Of a DNA stretch of 64,000 nt, positions 11,469 to 21,825 are shown in pieces. The stretch comes from Monocercomonoides exilis (taxonomy: Eukaryota > Preaxostyla > Oxymonadida > Polymastigidae), in NCBI GenBank assembly GCA_001643675.2, contig LSRY02000005.1, forward strand, positions 746,501 through 810,500, in the 5' to 3' direction. Both the position numbers and the translations under genes were made by a program. Position 1 is the first letter of the stretch. Each line of letters opens with the position of its first letter. The notes under the pieces were generated by a model. The model saw nothing but the letters and a program-made list of their open reading frames with translations. It did no database searches and was not told where the DNA came from.

Positions 11469-13139
11469 TCATTCTTCCAATGCCATGCAATCCATATCGT
11501 CTTCCTCGTCTCTGTACCCGTGGCATGTGCCAACATCATCCTTGCTATCTTCATCAGCATCCTCATCATCAAATGATGGGATGCTAATGTCAAACTCGAA
11601 GGTTACCTTGCCATCTTCCAGTGCATAACCATCTTCATCAGTGAAAAACTGCACAGGTTTCATAAAGTCATCCACGGGCAGCAGATTCGAGTCAGCCTTC
11701 TTTGAAAGAGACTCTGGCAGAACAGTCGAAGTGAAATCATAGTTTTCGTTTGGCAGTGCCTGAGTGAATGAGTGCATCGTGACAGGCACAACAGGAGCAC
11801 TAGGCGTGGCTTTCGTTCCAGACGGGATGGCAGGCGGCAGATAGAAGGTGACATGCGTTGCCTGCGCAACAACCTCAGGCGGAGGTCTGTGCGAGAGGAT
11901 GGGCGTGGAGAGGATGCTGTCGCGGTCTTTGCGATCACCGCTGCCTCCTTTTCCTGTGTCGTCATTTGGATCATTGGCTGATTTCTGTTTGTGGCTGATG
12001 CTGTGCTCAGTTCTGCTGGTCTGGCTGCCATTTGCTTTGATAGATCTTTTTTTGCTCTTCATAACAACATCCTTTAATTCAGATAAGGAGTTCTTTTCTT
12101 CCGTTTTTTCTCTTTGATGCTTTTCTGCTCTTTGAATCTTTTTAATTGAATTCATATGTTGAGAAGATAAATCTTGAGACATGCACTCATTTGCCAACTT
12201 TTCTTGCTTGGGATCATCACATTTGAAAGAAGGAGAAGGAACAGTATGAAATGAAATATCAGATAGACAATTTGCAATCGGAGTTCCACCGCATCGAGAT
12301 GCAGCTGCGCTTCTCAGAGTTGTGGTAGAATTTGCTGTAGGCGAAGAAGAGCGCAATGAAGTGGGAGTAAGTGGCGATGAATGATCAGTTGCATTTGGAG
12401 TAATTGATTTATCAGTACCTGACTCTTGATTCAAAGGATTTGTTGGAGAAACAGGTGGAAAAGGAGAAGTTTTTTTCGTAAACGATGAACTGTGAGAAGA
12501 AGAAGAGGAAATAGGTGAAGTGCTGTATATTGGTTTAAGTTTGCGTGGTGGTGTAACTATTGAGCGATCAATAGAATTTTTCGAAAACAATGGATATTGA
12601 AGATCATAAGAAAGTTGAGGAGATATTTCAGGGGCTTTAGTGTACATAAATGTCTGACATCTTTTAAGTTTAGGTGTTGGTCTTGACTGAAAACTTTTTC
12701 GAAGAGGATTTGCAGCTCCAAACTGAGGTTGCTTTTTCGGGCAAACAGTTATTCCTGAACGAGGGGTATCATCACGAGGAATGCAAAGTTCTCGAGACGT
12801 ACGTAATTCGTGAATTGATGCATCCGGATCTGAACTTGATTGATCCGCCCCTGAAAACGGCGAAGGCTTTTGATAACGAAACAGCAAAGATTGTCGATAA
12901 TGGCTGAAAGAATTCTGCTTAAAGTTCTCAACCGTTCGAGTTCTTGTTAATGATGGTTGTAAACCATGAACAGCAGGACGATATGTTAAACATTCACGTT
13001 CCATTCCAAGTTGTCTCAGGAAATAATCATTTGGCTTTTCAAGTCCTTTTGCTCCGGTTTTTTTCCTTGGGCTGCAAGGCTCAAAACACATAGAATTTCT
13101 TAGTTTTGGTACTTTTTCTAAATTGATTGCCTTTGACAT
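11469..13139 (-). CDS. Unrecognised Ser/Pro/Thr-rich protein with acidic C-terminus
   Basis: A 556-aa single-exon frame with no family I recognise. The N-terminal third is basic (the SPRKKTGAKGLEKPNDYFLR region) and moderately complex. The middle is Ser/Pro/Thr-rich with several short S/T-P sites. Residues near 420-470 (VVAQATHVTFYLPPAIPSG) look more ordered. The last about 70 residues carry a short hydrophobic stretch (VTFEFDISIPSF) and a strongly acidic end. No signal peptide or membrane segment was seen. It is divergent from the WD40 gene that starts at 13253, with only 113 bp between the start codons, so the two probably share a promoter region. Length and uninterrupted frame support a real gene. 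Its function is unknown. Confidence 0.7.
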   Translation of the reverse strand: MSKAINLEKVPKLRNSMCFEPCSPRKKTGAKGLEKPNDYFLRQLGMERECLTYRPAVHGLQPSLTRTRTVENFKQNSFSHYRQSLLFRYQKPSPFSGADQSSSDPDASIHELRTSRELCIPRDDTPRSGITVCPKKQPQFGAANPLRKSFQSRPTPKLKRCQTFMYTKAPEISPQLSYDLQYPLFSKNSIDRSIVTPPRKLKPIYSTSPISSSSSHSSSFTKKTSPFPPVSPTNPLNQESGTDKSITPNATDHSSPLTPTSLRSSSPTANSTTTLRSAAASRCGGTPIANCLSDISFHTVPSPSFKCDDPKQEKLANECMSQDLSSQHMNSIKKIQRAEKHQREKTEEKNSLSELKDVVMKSKKRSIKANGSQTSRTEHSISHKQKSANDPNDDTGKGGSGDRKDRDSILSTPILSHRPPPEVVAQATHVTFYLPPAIPSGTKATPSAPVVPVTMHSFTQALPNENYDFTSTVLPESLSKKADSNLLPVDDFMKPVQFFTDEDGYALEDGKVTFEFDISIPSFDDEDADEDSKDDVGTCHGYRDEEDDMDCMALEE

Positions 13140-13252
13140 CTTATGATATTTCCAACCATAAGACTTCTTTGAAAGTTGAGGTAATGGTTCAAGATTAATT
13201 GAAATAAAAAAGGTAATTTAGATCAAAATTTTGCAAATTATTGACTAAGCTC

Positions 13253-15098
13253 ATGAGTCAGAAAAAAATTGAAGAAAATAAGGAAATAGAAAAAGAGGAA
13301 ATTGATGAGAAAACACAGGCCCAAGAAGTTGAGGAGTTTATAATTGAAAAGAACACTGAAGACTCTGATAATGAAAAAGAGGAAAGTTCCAATGATGATA
13401 GCGAAAAGAATTCCGAAAAAGAAGACGAGGAAGATGAAGATGAAGAAAGAGATATTGTGGACGATTCGTTATTCACTTTCGAACATGAAGGATCCGTTTT
13501 TTGCTGCGATTGGAATCCAAAAGACAAAAGATTGGTTGCAACAGGAGGCGAAGACGAAAAGGTTCGAGTATTTAATGTCATTACAAAAGAGTTGATTCTA
13601 TCAATCCCTGGTTTGCCTTTCCTGATTGATTGTTATTTATTTAAATTCATTTTTTAGAAAAGGGAAAAATTGGAGAATCAATTTCGATTATAAAGTGGTC
13701 GCCAGACGGTAACAAAATAGTCTTTTGCGCGATGAATGGAACAATTCAAGTTTGGGACATCACAAAGAAAACAAAATTAAGCGATCTTGAAGGATCAGAT
13801 TCTGAACTAAGCTTTCTTGAATGGGATTCAACAAGTCGTGGACTTTTTGGAGGAGACGACAGTGGTCTCGCATGGATATGGTCCGCAAGTACTGGAAATT
13901 GCAAGCTTTTGAGCGGTCATGCGGCTCCAGTAACTTGTGGATGCTTCGGGCCTGATGGTACGAAATTTTTGTAAAGAATAGCTTTTAATTTATTCTAAAA
14001 ATTCAACTCTGAATTTTAGGGCAATACGCTCTTACGGGTAGTGAAGATAGAACAATATGCATGTGGAGCATTCGCACAGGAGAAAAAACGGCTTCATTTA
14101 ATGGTATGCTTTTTTGCTCAGTATTTGTATTATTCAATATTGTTATACATATCTAAAACTCCTTTTTCCACTTTCATTTTTTGCAAATTTTTTCAACAGC
14201 CTTCCAGAAATCATCTTCTTCCAAGCCCAAGCAGGCAGATCCGATGGATGCAATCACATGCATTGCCTCTTCTCCTCGTTTTCCTCATCTTATTGCCTTT
14301 GGAAAAGCAAGCGGAGATTTGTGTTTTGCGACATATCCGAATCTAACCTTGTCACAGACCTTTAAGGGACTCTTCAACGATGCAGTGAACATCATTGAAT
14401 TCTGCCGAATGGATACCAGCGCTGCTGCAGGTGAGAAGGAGAAAGGAAGAAAAGACGACTCTCTTTCTCTGATTGCCGTGGCATCGCTCTCCGACTCCGG
14501 GGAGGTGATCCTCATCGAAGCCAAGCAATTCCGGCGGCGCGGGCAGCCGTTGAAGCACCCAGCAGTGGTGACGGCGATGCACTTCCACTCGACGCTCCCT
14601 CTTCTCTTCACAGCCTGCTGCGACGGCATTGTGCGGCTGTGGGATGTCCGCTCAGGGGAGCTGCTGAACTCGTTCACTGGACACTCAGATGCAGTGCTCT
14701 GCCTCTCTGTCTGTGAGAACATCCCAAGAGAGCTGTGCGAGGAAGGTGCAGCGAAGGAGAAGGAGCTCCAGGAGAAAGAAGAGAAGGAATTGAAAGAGAT
14801 GAAGGAGGCAGCAGGAGCAGCAGCTGAAGGAGAAGATGCAGAAGCACCAAGCTCTTCATCTGTTCCATCTTCATCATCGGATTCATCATCGACTTCTCCT
14901 TCTTCAGCCTCAGCCTCTACTTCTTCCTCTGCTTCTCCATCATCTTTGCCTTCAGCAATTGCACAAAAACTCGTCTCATCCCAGTTTTCACAAGTATTAA
15001 ATGGATTTGGCTTCATCAGCGGATCTGATGATGGCACAGCTAAGCTGTTTGTAATGGGAGAGGAAGAAGAAGAAGAAGATGCTTCGACTAAGAAATAA
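13253..15098 (+). CDS. AAMP: AAMP/Sqt1-like WD40 repeat protein (four exons)
   Basis: Exons 13253-13610, 13658-13957, 14020-14103, 14200-15098; all joins keep frame. An acidic N-terminus is followed by WD repeats. The first (LFTFEHEGSVFCCDWNPKD, then VATGGEDEKVRVF) is typical of the AAMP/Sqt1 family. Later blades include LSFLEWDSTSRGLFGGDDSG, HAAPVTCGCFGPDG, ALTGSEDRTICMWSIRTG, HFHSTLPLLFTACCDGIVRLWD and GFISGSDDGTAKLF. Yeast Sqt1 is a dedicated chaperone for ribosomal protein uL16 (Rpl10), so a cytoplasmic ribosome-assembly role is inferred from family membership. A Glu-rich helix plus a Ser-rich stretch of about 80 residues is inserted before the last blade. The three introns are 47, 62 and 96 nt. 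Confidence 0.82.
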
Positions 15099-15341
15099 GT
15101 GCAATACATTTTTTTTTTTAAAATACAGATTAAGTGATTAAGTTATAATGGTTATTGTTAGGTTGACACAGCATATTGCTGTGCTTATAGAATTAAATAT
15201 CAAAATTAGTAATTCATTTCATCACCACTCACATTCAATTTTTTTATAAGAACAGGGAAAATAAAAACCGAAGTAAATTCTAATGATATACAACAAAAAC
15301 TCTCATGTTTTCTGTTCTGTCAAAGTTTCATACAAACGCAG

Positions 15342-16673
15342 TCAATTTGCATGGGCGTGCTGTCTCACTTTCATCTCATCCTTTTCAACACATTTATTCT
15401 CCCATCTGTCAAACCAGAACTGCAAATACTTTACAAGCATCTCTTCATCAAAAGTCCACTTTGTATCAAACACCCCAAACATCCCCAAATGTGCACCTCC
15501 AGGTGAAACAATCGCTGCTACATTATCTCCTGCAGCTTCAATTTCCTTCTTTGGGAATGCTTTGTAGATGGATGCTGGATCGTTTTTTGTTGAAATGAAT
15601 AGCATTGGCACTTCAATCCCATCGAGATAGTGGCAGCTTGAGCTTTCATCATACATTGTGTCAGTATCAGGGAAGCCAAAGGTGTGAATTGTGAAGTAGT
15701 GATCAACAGCTGTTGAAGTGCGAAATGGCTGCTGAAGAAATTCCTTATAACGTGGACTTTCTGTTACGATTTTGCCTTGTTTTTGCAAAAGATGGAACAT
15801 TCGCGATCCAACAGGAGTCAGATGCCTTGGATGGACCAAATGGTCAACTGCTTTGAGATTAAACGGACAACAGATCGCAGCAGCACATAAAACATTTGGT
15901 GGAATAGGCTCTCCGGAAAGCAGATGAGCTGGCTTTCGTGATTGAATAAACTGACTTTTTCTTTCTCCCAAATACTTGGCAACAACATTTCCTCCCATTG
16001 AATAGCCAACAAGAGCTATTGGAGCATCTGGATATCTGGACTGTATTTCTTTCAATGCAATGTGCAAGTCATCTGTATATCCAGCGTAATAAGTTGTAGG
16101 AGTGGTTATTGTTGTTCCACAGCAAGATCTGAATATTACGCAAACTGCCCTCCAGCCAAGCTTGCGAACACACCTCAACGCGAATCTCTGAAGAGGTGGT
16201 TCACTGCTTCCTCCATTAATTCCATGTGAAAATATTACTATTGGAGCATTTTCTGGAAGATCTGTTTTATCTTTTGTTTGAAACCAATCAATGGCAAACT
16301 CGCCACCATCTGATCCAATAAGAACCTCTCTTTGTGGTCTGCTTTTATCTTTGTTACATTTGTAAGAAGCACCAGTATTTATGGCAGCTGATATGCCATA
16401 TTTCCAATGGGCAAAATAAAACATTGGCTTGCTTTGATTTGAAAGAAAGACCAGTGGCTTTCGTCCTTTTCCGACAAGGAGAATTCTTCCAGAATTACGA
16501 GCCCATGCAAATAGCCAAACAAACAAAACTATCAACCCGCACACAACGAAAGCTTTTGATAAATTGTTCATTAGAAAGATTAAAATAACAAGTATACTTC
16601 TCCAAAAAGAAAATCGAAAACAATTTCTCAATTTTTTTTCTTCACAAATTTTCATGCATTTCAAAGCATGCAT
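15342..16673 (-). CDS. ABHD1/3-type alpha/beta hydrolase, membrane anchored
   Basis: A 443-aa single exon. A hydrophobic segment near residues 38-58 (AFVVCGLIVLFVWLFAWA) is a likely N-terminal anchor. The hydrolase core follows: FSHGINGGSSEPPLQRFA (oxyanion region), VIFRSCCGTTITTPTTYYAG and the nucleophile elbow GYSMGGNVVAKYLGE with Ser about 225. Asp in STKNDPASIY (about 364) and His in SPGGAHLGMF (about 392) complete the triad. The TTP-TYYAGYTDDL pattern is typical of the ABHD1/2/3 (YheT/Eht1) family, whose members act on medium-chain esters or phospholipids. The exact substrate is not visible. It is convergent with the WD40 gene upstream. Met at about residue 8 or 36 could also be the start. 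Confidence 0.85.
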   Translation of the reverse strand: MHALKCMKICEEKKLRNCFRFSFWRSILVILIFLMNNLSKAFVVCGLIVLFVWLFAWARNSGRILLVGKGRKPLVFLSNQSKPMFYFAHWKYGISAAINTGASYKCNKDKSRPQREVLIGSDGGEFAIDWFQTKDKTDLPENAPIVIFSHGINGGSSEPPLQRFALRCVRKLGWRAVCVIFRSCCGTTITTPTTYYAGYTDDLHIALKEIQSRYPDAPIALVGYSMGGNVVAKYLGERKSQFIQSRKPAHLLSGEPIPPNVLCAAAICCPFNLKAVDHLVHPRHLTPVGSRMFHLLQKQGKIVTESPRYKEFLQQPFRTSTAVDHYFTIHTFGFPDTDTMYDESSSCHYLDGIEVPMLFISTKNDPASIYKAFPKKEIEAAGDNVAAIVSPGGAHLGMFGVFDTKWTFDEEMLVKYLQFWFDRWENKCVEKDEMKVRQHAHAN

Positions 16674-16936
16674 TAATGAAATTCTAGAGTTGTTTTTTAT
16701 TTAAAAAGATAGTTTCCTTTTCACTTTCGAAAATGATAATTATTTTTTTTTCTAACAAAATAAATCCATTTTTCAATATTTCCATTCAGATGAAATTTTT
16801 AAATATAAAAGATATATTTGTAATTTTTTTATAGGTGTGTTTATCCCCTTGAAAATCATCACACTGCATTTTCTTTTCTCCAAAACGCGAAGTGAATTTT
16901 GAAATTAAAATTTGAAAAAATAATGCTCACGGACAT

Positions 16937-17320
16937 TTATTGCTTCTTCACCTTTTTCTGTTTCGAATTACTTTCTTTTTCTTGCTCTTTATCTTTATCA
17001 ATAAACAATGCATAAATGATATAGGCGATAAGAAACAGATTTACAATTCCGATCGTACAAAAAGCAGCATATTTAATGCTCGTATCTTTATCAAATTCTT
17101 TGTTTTAAAGCAATTACAAAAATATTTCAATTAATAAATATAATTTCAAAATATCAAGAAAAAATAATATACTTTTTAAAAAGAAGCTCTTGGAAATGAA
17201 GTAAGTTGCAAATGAGCTGATAAACATAATTATGGAGTAAATAATAAAACTTTTAAGAGATGACTGTTCTTCATTGTCAATAACTCTTGGTCGCTTTTCG
17301 GAATCTGAAGGAGATGACAT
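16937..17320 (-). CDS. VMA21: VMA21-like V-ATPase assembly factor (two exons)
   Basis: Exons on the minus strand are 17320-17173 and 17097-16937, with a 75-nt GT-AG intron. The join is in frame and gives 102 aa, the usual size of VMA21. The layout fits the family: a polar N-terminus, a first membrane helix (FIIYSIIMFISSFATYFIS) followed by KSFFLK at the lumenal loop, a second membrane helix (AAFCTIGIVNLFLIAYIIYAL), and a charged tail ending KKVKKQ. The end resembles a di-lysine ER-retrieval signal. VMA21 escorts assembly of the V-ATPase Vo sector in the ER, and that role is inferred. The second exon is the part most easily missed, because read-through of the intron gives a false 68-aa protein. 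Confidence 0.72.
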
Positions 17321-17416
17321 TAATATAATTAGTTGATGGGCAAGATCATAATTCTCGAAGTTGGAATATTGTTTAAAAATGTGATAATATTTAAGACAAA
17401 TCCAAAAAAGCTGATT

Positions 17417-20400
17417 TCATCTTTTTGTTTGCTTTATGAATCTCATATTTGACAATTGCCTGAATTTTGCCAGTGACTCAGAAACGTAAAAAGTTACATC
17501 ATTCACTGATCGAGAAGAAGTATCAACCACAAGATGGGAGATAGACTGAAAGAATGGGTCACAATTGTGAAGAATTTGATCGAGCATTCGCCTTGACGAT
17601 GGAGAACTCGAAATCATATGTCTATGAAGAGATGGAATGGTCGGGAAACTCAACATTGATGAAGATGAAGCTTGAATATCCTTCTCGTTTTTCGAATTCT
17701 CAGTTTTCTCAACATCTTTCTCTTGTTTTTCCTCATTCATCTGCAACTGCATTCTTTTCATCAAGCTTTCTCTCTCTCCCTTCAAATACACCACAGAGGC
17801 TTCAAACGGCTGCGGCATCAGCCCAATCATCGCTTCTCTCCCAACAGATGGCAGTTCTGCCGGAAACTCAGCAACACAACGCAGCTCTCCTTTCACAACA
17901 GAACTGATCACACTCTTCACATCATCACTCAGCGCACGAATGAGCCCGCCTTCGCCTGCTGCGAGTCGGATGGCGCTGATGGGATGCCCCATCCGCTGCT
18001 CTGTCAGCGACGCCACACACAAAAAGGGCAATCCCAATCTCGCTGCAAGTTGCTTCCCAACAGCCGTCTTGCCAACAAAAGGTGGGCCAACTAAGATGAC
18101 AGACGGATGAGTTGATGAGGCGTCATCGGGAAGAGAGAGAAAAGAAGGATTAGAAGAATATGAAGAAGAAGATGATGATGGCTGTGAACCAGAAAGAGAT
18201 GAAGGACGAGAACTAAATGAAAATGAAGGAGCCGAAGACGATGAATTGAAATTGCCTTCTTCCTTTGCGAACTTTCCACTCCCAGGCAACGTTGGAAGAG
18301 GAGCATTTGCAGGGCGATTTGAAATGTATGCGATTGGGTGCGGTGCAAGTGCTGCTCTTTGTGGTGAGGCAACAGGTGTGGATGACACAGAAGAAGTGGA
18401 TTGCTTCTGTGACTTTCCAAAAAACGATGGCAGACTTCTTGTTCCGCCTGCTCTTCCCTCTTCTTCTTCCTCAGCAGCTCTTCTTGTCTGCCTCGATGGC
18501 TGCTGCTGCTGTTGCTGCTGAGCGTCGTTTCTGTTCAGCAAACCAAAAGGAAAGTTGGCAATCGCAGCGACTTCGACAGGAATGCCAAGCACAGCTGCCA
18601 TCTGAGGCACAGCAGCCGACTGCTTCAGCCCCAGGAAGATTGCCAGCGCAGAGACACACGACAGCACCAGCCCAACCGCCAATGCTTTCAGGCCGAACGC
18701 ACCAAACATCACTTTTCCCAGGACAGAGCCAGCGCCAAAGGTAACAAGACCTCCAACAGTTGCAGCAAATGCCCTGAGTGAGAGAGACAGCCTGCGCGCA
18801 AAGCGATACACTGCGGTTCGTTTGGGCTCCATGTGCTGCATCATCTTCCGTCTTCGGAGAGAAACAGAAGAAGAAGATGATGATGAGGAGGACTTTGGCT
18901 GTTTGGAAGATAAGTCATTTGACATCATCTGCTGAGAAGAAGAAGAGTCTTCTCCAATCAAACTGTCAAGCATTTGAAGGCGCTGTGGATCTGATTGTGT
19001 TCTCAGGAAAGGAATCGAATGAAGATCATCAATGCATTCAAAAGCGACAGTCCATAGCTCATTCGCCCAGGGTGAGTCAAACAGCTCATTGAGCCGTGGA
19101 ATGGAAATGGCAAGCAACGACGGCTCTGACAAAGAAGAGCTGTCATCAAATGTTGTTGTGTTTGAATGAGTCTTAGATGGTTTCTGTGTTGTTTGCTGTT
19201 CATCTGAGTCTTGTGAAATGACATGCGGCAGACTAACAGCTTGGGAAAGGTGATGTGAGTGATGCGATGGTTGTGTGATTTTGAATGGCTGGATAACAGT
19301 TGAATCCTTTTCAGCGTTAGAAACACCTTTTGTGTATTTTTCATTCACAGAATCAGATGTTTGTCTAACCGATGCCATTGGCTCAAGAGGCTCGCGAAGC
19401 TGAGAAGGCTCAGAGATTGAATGTGAAATAAAGTTTGTTAAAGACTTTTCAGACGAATCCTGAAGTTCAACCATTTCCACTTGTGAAAACTCAATTTGAC
19501 TTGAAAATGAAGGTGACGAAGACATTGATAAAATAGAAGAGGAAGAGGAGGGAGAAGAAGAAAAAGAGTTTTGCAGAGTCGACGAATATGAGTTTCGCAA
19601 CGGAGCACTCAATAAATTGCTATCACTTCGATCAACAGCAGCAGGAAGTCTGGTGTTACAGAGTTTCAATGCTTCCTCGACTGAAATGCTTCGTGGAAGA
19701 AAAGGATTCGAATGCTCCACCATCACAAAGCCAAGCTGAACAGGCGGAACAATAATTGGTACGTGCTTGCGCCTTGTCACATTCAGAAGCAATCTCCATT
19801 GCTTTGATGGTAAAGTCGGAGTGCTATTTGGAGAAGCGGTGGTTGAAGCATTTTGAGTCAACGTCTGAGATGCAGAGGAAGAAGCGGAAGCTGATTTTTC
19901 TTGGGGCTCTGTGGATTCTTCAATCCATTTCAAATGTATCTTCACATTGATTCCTTCGTTCAGTCCGCCAACATCTGAATCATTCCATATTCTCCGAGTG
20001 TTGCTTGATTGCTGCAAAGCCTTTTTATTTTTCTTTGCTGAGCTTCCGAAGTCTTCATTCGAATCACTCGAATTGATTGGTAGGTGATAGCGATGGCCCA
20101 ACCAGTTCCAGCGCTTAATCATATACTGCACATCTTCCTCACATCGCCTTCTCCGCTCTTCAAACTGAGACGAGCAGCCACCTGGAATGCAGGCACACCC
20201 AGCATGCGTGAACACAACCATCGTGTTGGTACGCAGAATCCTCCCACCAAGAAGGAGAAGGAGAAGTGAAATGTGGTCGAGGAATAAGTTGTTGGCTATT
20301 TGAGTTGAAATGTGCAGAGCGGAAAGAAGCTGAGGTTTTGAGATGATTGTTGGTTGTGGAAGGAGAATAGATGAAGAAGACATTGGTGATAATGAACTTG

Positions 20401-21238
20401 TTGTGGAGGAGGAGGATGGAGAAGAAGAAATAGAAGCATCATCAGCAGAACATTGTGTTGATTGCAAATTCAGTTTTGATGTTGAAGAAGTGGCTGAAGA
20501 TGTGACATTTCCTCGATTTTGTGGTTGAAAGTTCGCCATTCTGTTCATCAGAAGGCGCCAGTGAGTTCCCATTAATTCAGAGACATAAAGAACAAGATGA
20601 AACGGGCCATTTGATCTTTCTCCTTCAAGAAGAGTGCGCTTATCAGACTCAGTTACAATATCGCGATGAACAAGTGGTTTCCACCCTGTTGATTCCTTTT
20701 CTTGCTCTGCTGCTTGCTTCATTTCAATTTGTCTTTTAATGAAATCCGTGAATGGAATTGGCAATTCGATAAATAATCGTTTACAAGCATCTCGAATTTC
20801 AGAGAGCCATTTGCTCGCAGAAGTGTTTTCTGTGAAGATTGTGGAATCCTCAGAGTTCAAAGAGAGAGAAAAAATTGGATCATCTGGTCGTAAAAGGGAT
20901 TCTTTTGGCACAGTTGCTTCAACAACACGAATAACAACGTCCCTGAGAATTATGCGGTAAACGCTAACATGTTGTGAAATCTTGAAAGAAACATGAGTTT
21001 CATCTGAATTGAAAACGCCATTTGATAAACTTGTTTCGTAACTTGGAATGGGTGCAAAGTACCGCTCCCAATTTTCAGCACTTGTTCCTAATGATGAACT
21101 TGCAATCCAGTCAGAAGGTATTCCAAGAAGAGAAGCAATTGTAAGTGATTTTCCGCATTGAGGAGTTCCTAAAACAAATATATTGATTCCAGCTATTCCC
21201 ATTTCTGAGAATTCCTTTACAAGCTTATCCTGCGCCAT
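17417..21238 (-). CDS. P-loop GTPase-like / shikimate-kinase-like fusion with central membrane segments
   Basis: A 1273-aa single exon. The N-terminus has a P-loop, FVLGTPQCGKSLTIASLLG (G24-S31), and a later segment MVVFTHAGCACIPGG resembling the G4 region of AIG1/Toc34-type GTPases. The G3 motif is not evident. A long Ser-rich linker follows, then hydrophobic glycine-rich helices at about 820-895 (GGLVTFGAGSVLGKVMFGAF and on), likely membrane spanning. The C-terminus has a second Walker A, VILVGPPFVGKTAVGKQLAA (about 1047-1066), followed by GLPFLCV and an IRLAAGEGGLIRAL segment. These correspond to the shikimate kinase LGlpFiDtD and GE..FR elements. The shikimate-binding Asp and Arg appear absent, so kinase activity on shikimate is doubtful. 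The fusion is seen directly; both domain assignments are by motif only. Confidence 0.62.
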   Translation of the reverse strand: MAQDKLVKEFSEMGIAGINIFVLGTPQCGKSLTIASLLGIPSDWIASSSLGTSAENWERYFAPIPSYETSLSNGVFNSDETHVSFKISQHVSVYRIILRDVVIRVVEATVPKESLLRPDDPIFSLSLNSEDSTIFTENTSASKWLSEIRDACKRLFIELPIPFTDFIKRQIEMKQAAEQEKESTGWKPLVHRDIVTESDKRTLLEGERSNGPFHLVLYVSELMGTHWRLLMNRMANFQPQNRGNVTSSATSSTSKLNLQSTQCSADDASISSSPSSSSTTSSLSPMSSSSILLPQPTIISKPQLLSALHISTQIANNLFLDHISLLLLLLGGRILRTNTMVVFTHAGCACIPGGCSSQFEERRRRCEEDVQYMIKRWNWLGHRYHLPINSSDSNEDFGSSAKKNKKALQQSSNTRRIWNDSDVGGLNEGINVKIHLKWIEESTEPQEKSASASSSASQTLTQNASTTASPNSTPTLPSKQWRLLLNVTRRKHVPIIVPPVQLGFVMVEHSNPFLPRSISVEEALKLCNTRLPAAVDRSDSNLLSAPLRNSYSSTLQNSFSSSPSSSSSILSMSSSPSFSSQIEFSQVEMVELQDSSEKSLTNFISHSISEPSQLREPLEPMASVRQTSDSVNEKYTKGVSNAEKDSTVIQPFKITQPSHHSHHLSQAVSLPHVISQDSDEQQTTQKPSKTHSNTTTFDDSSSLSEPSLLAISIPRLNELFDSPWANELWTVAFECIDDLHSIPFLRTQSDPQRLQMLDSLIGEDSSSSQQMMSNDLSSKQPKSSSSSSSSSVSLRRRKMMQHMEPKRTAVYRFARRLSLSLRAFAATVGGLVTFGAGSVLGKVMFGAFGLKALAVGLVLSCVSALAIFLGLKQSAAVPQMAAVLGIPVEVAAIANFPFGLLNRNDAQQQQQQQPSRQTRRAAEEEEEGRAGGTRSLPSFFGKSQKQSTSSVSSTPVASPQRAALAPHPIAYISNRPANAPLPTLPGSGKFAKEEGNFNSSSSAPSFSFSSRPSSLSGSQPSSSSSSYSSNPSFLSLPDDASSTHPSVILVGPPFVGKTAVGKQLAARLGLPFLCVASLTEQRMGHPISAIRLAAGEGGLIRALSDDVKSVISSVVKGELRCVAEFPAELPSVGREAMIGLMPQPFEASVVYLKGERESLMKRMQLQMNEEKQEKDVEKTENSKNEKDIQASSSSMLSFPTIPSLHRHMISSSPSSRRMLDQILHNCDPFFQSISHLVVDTSSRSVNDVTFYVSESLAKFRQLSNMRFIKQTKR

Positions 21239-21825
21239 TGTATTTATTTCACCTTATATTTCACAGTTTAAACAAAAATAAGTTCAAAATTAACGAAACA
21301 ATTCATTAAAACGAAAATACTTTGTTCGGTCGAATTAATTCGATAAACATTTGCTAATTGAGAATCTTGTGTGATAATACACCAGTCTTTATCAGCATTC
21401 TCTGAATTTTCATTTTCTTCCATCTATTTTCAGAGAAATCAAAAATTTACTAAGTCAGAAAAAGATAATGCCCATATCAAAAATATGAAAATTCAAAAAA
21501 CAAATTATTCAATTATATTGAACATATTAAAACTTGAAAAAGAATATGTTTTTGAGAACAAGAAAAAATAAAAAATTGATAAAGGGCACTGAAATAAAAA
21601 AATATTTCAGGTATTCTTGAGTTTTCATGAGTTTATTTGTTTTTATCTTTAATGTTTCGGAGAAATTAATAAAATGAAATTTGATTTTGATGGGTGCAAA
21701 TGCTTTTTAGAAAAGAAATATTTCATGATGTCATTTTTTTAATTACTTTATCTTTTCCTAAATATTATACAATATAAAATGGAAAATAGAAGAACCACAT
21801 AGTCACACTTCCATATCTGACATAT

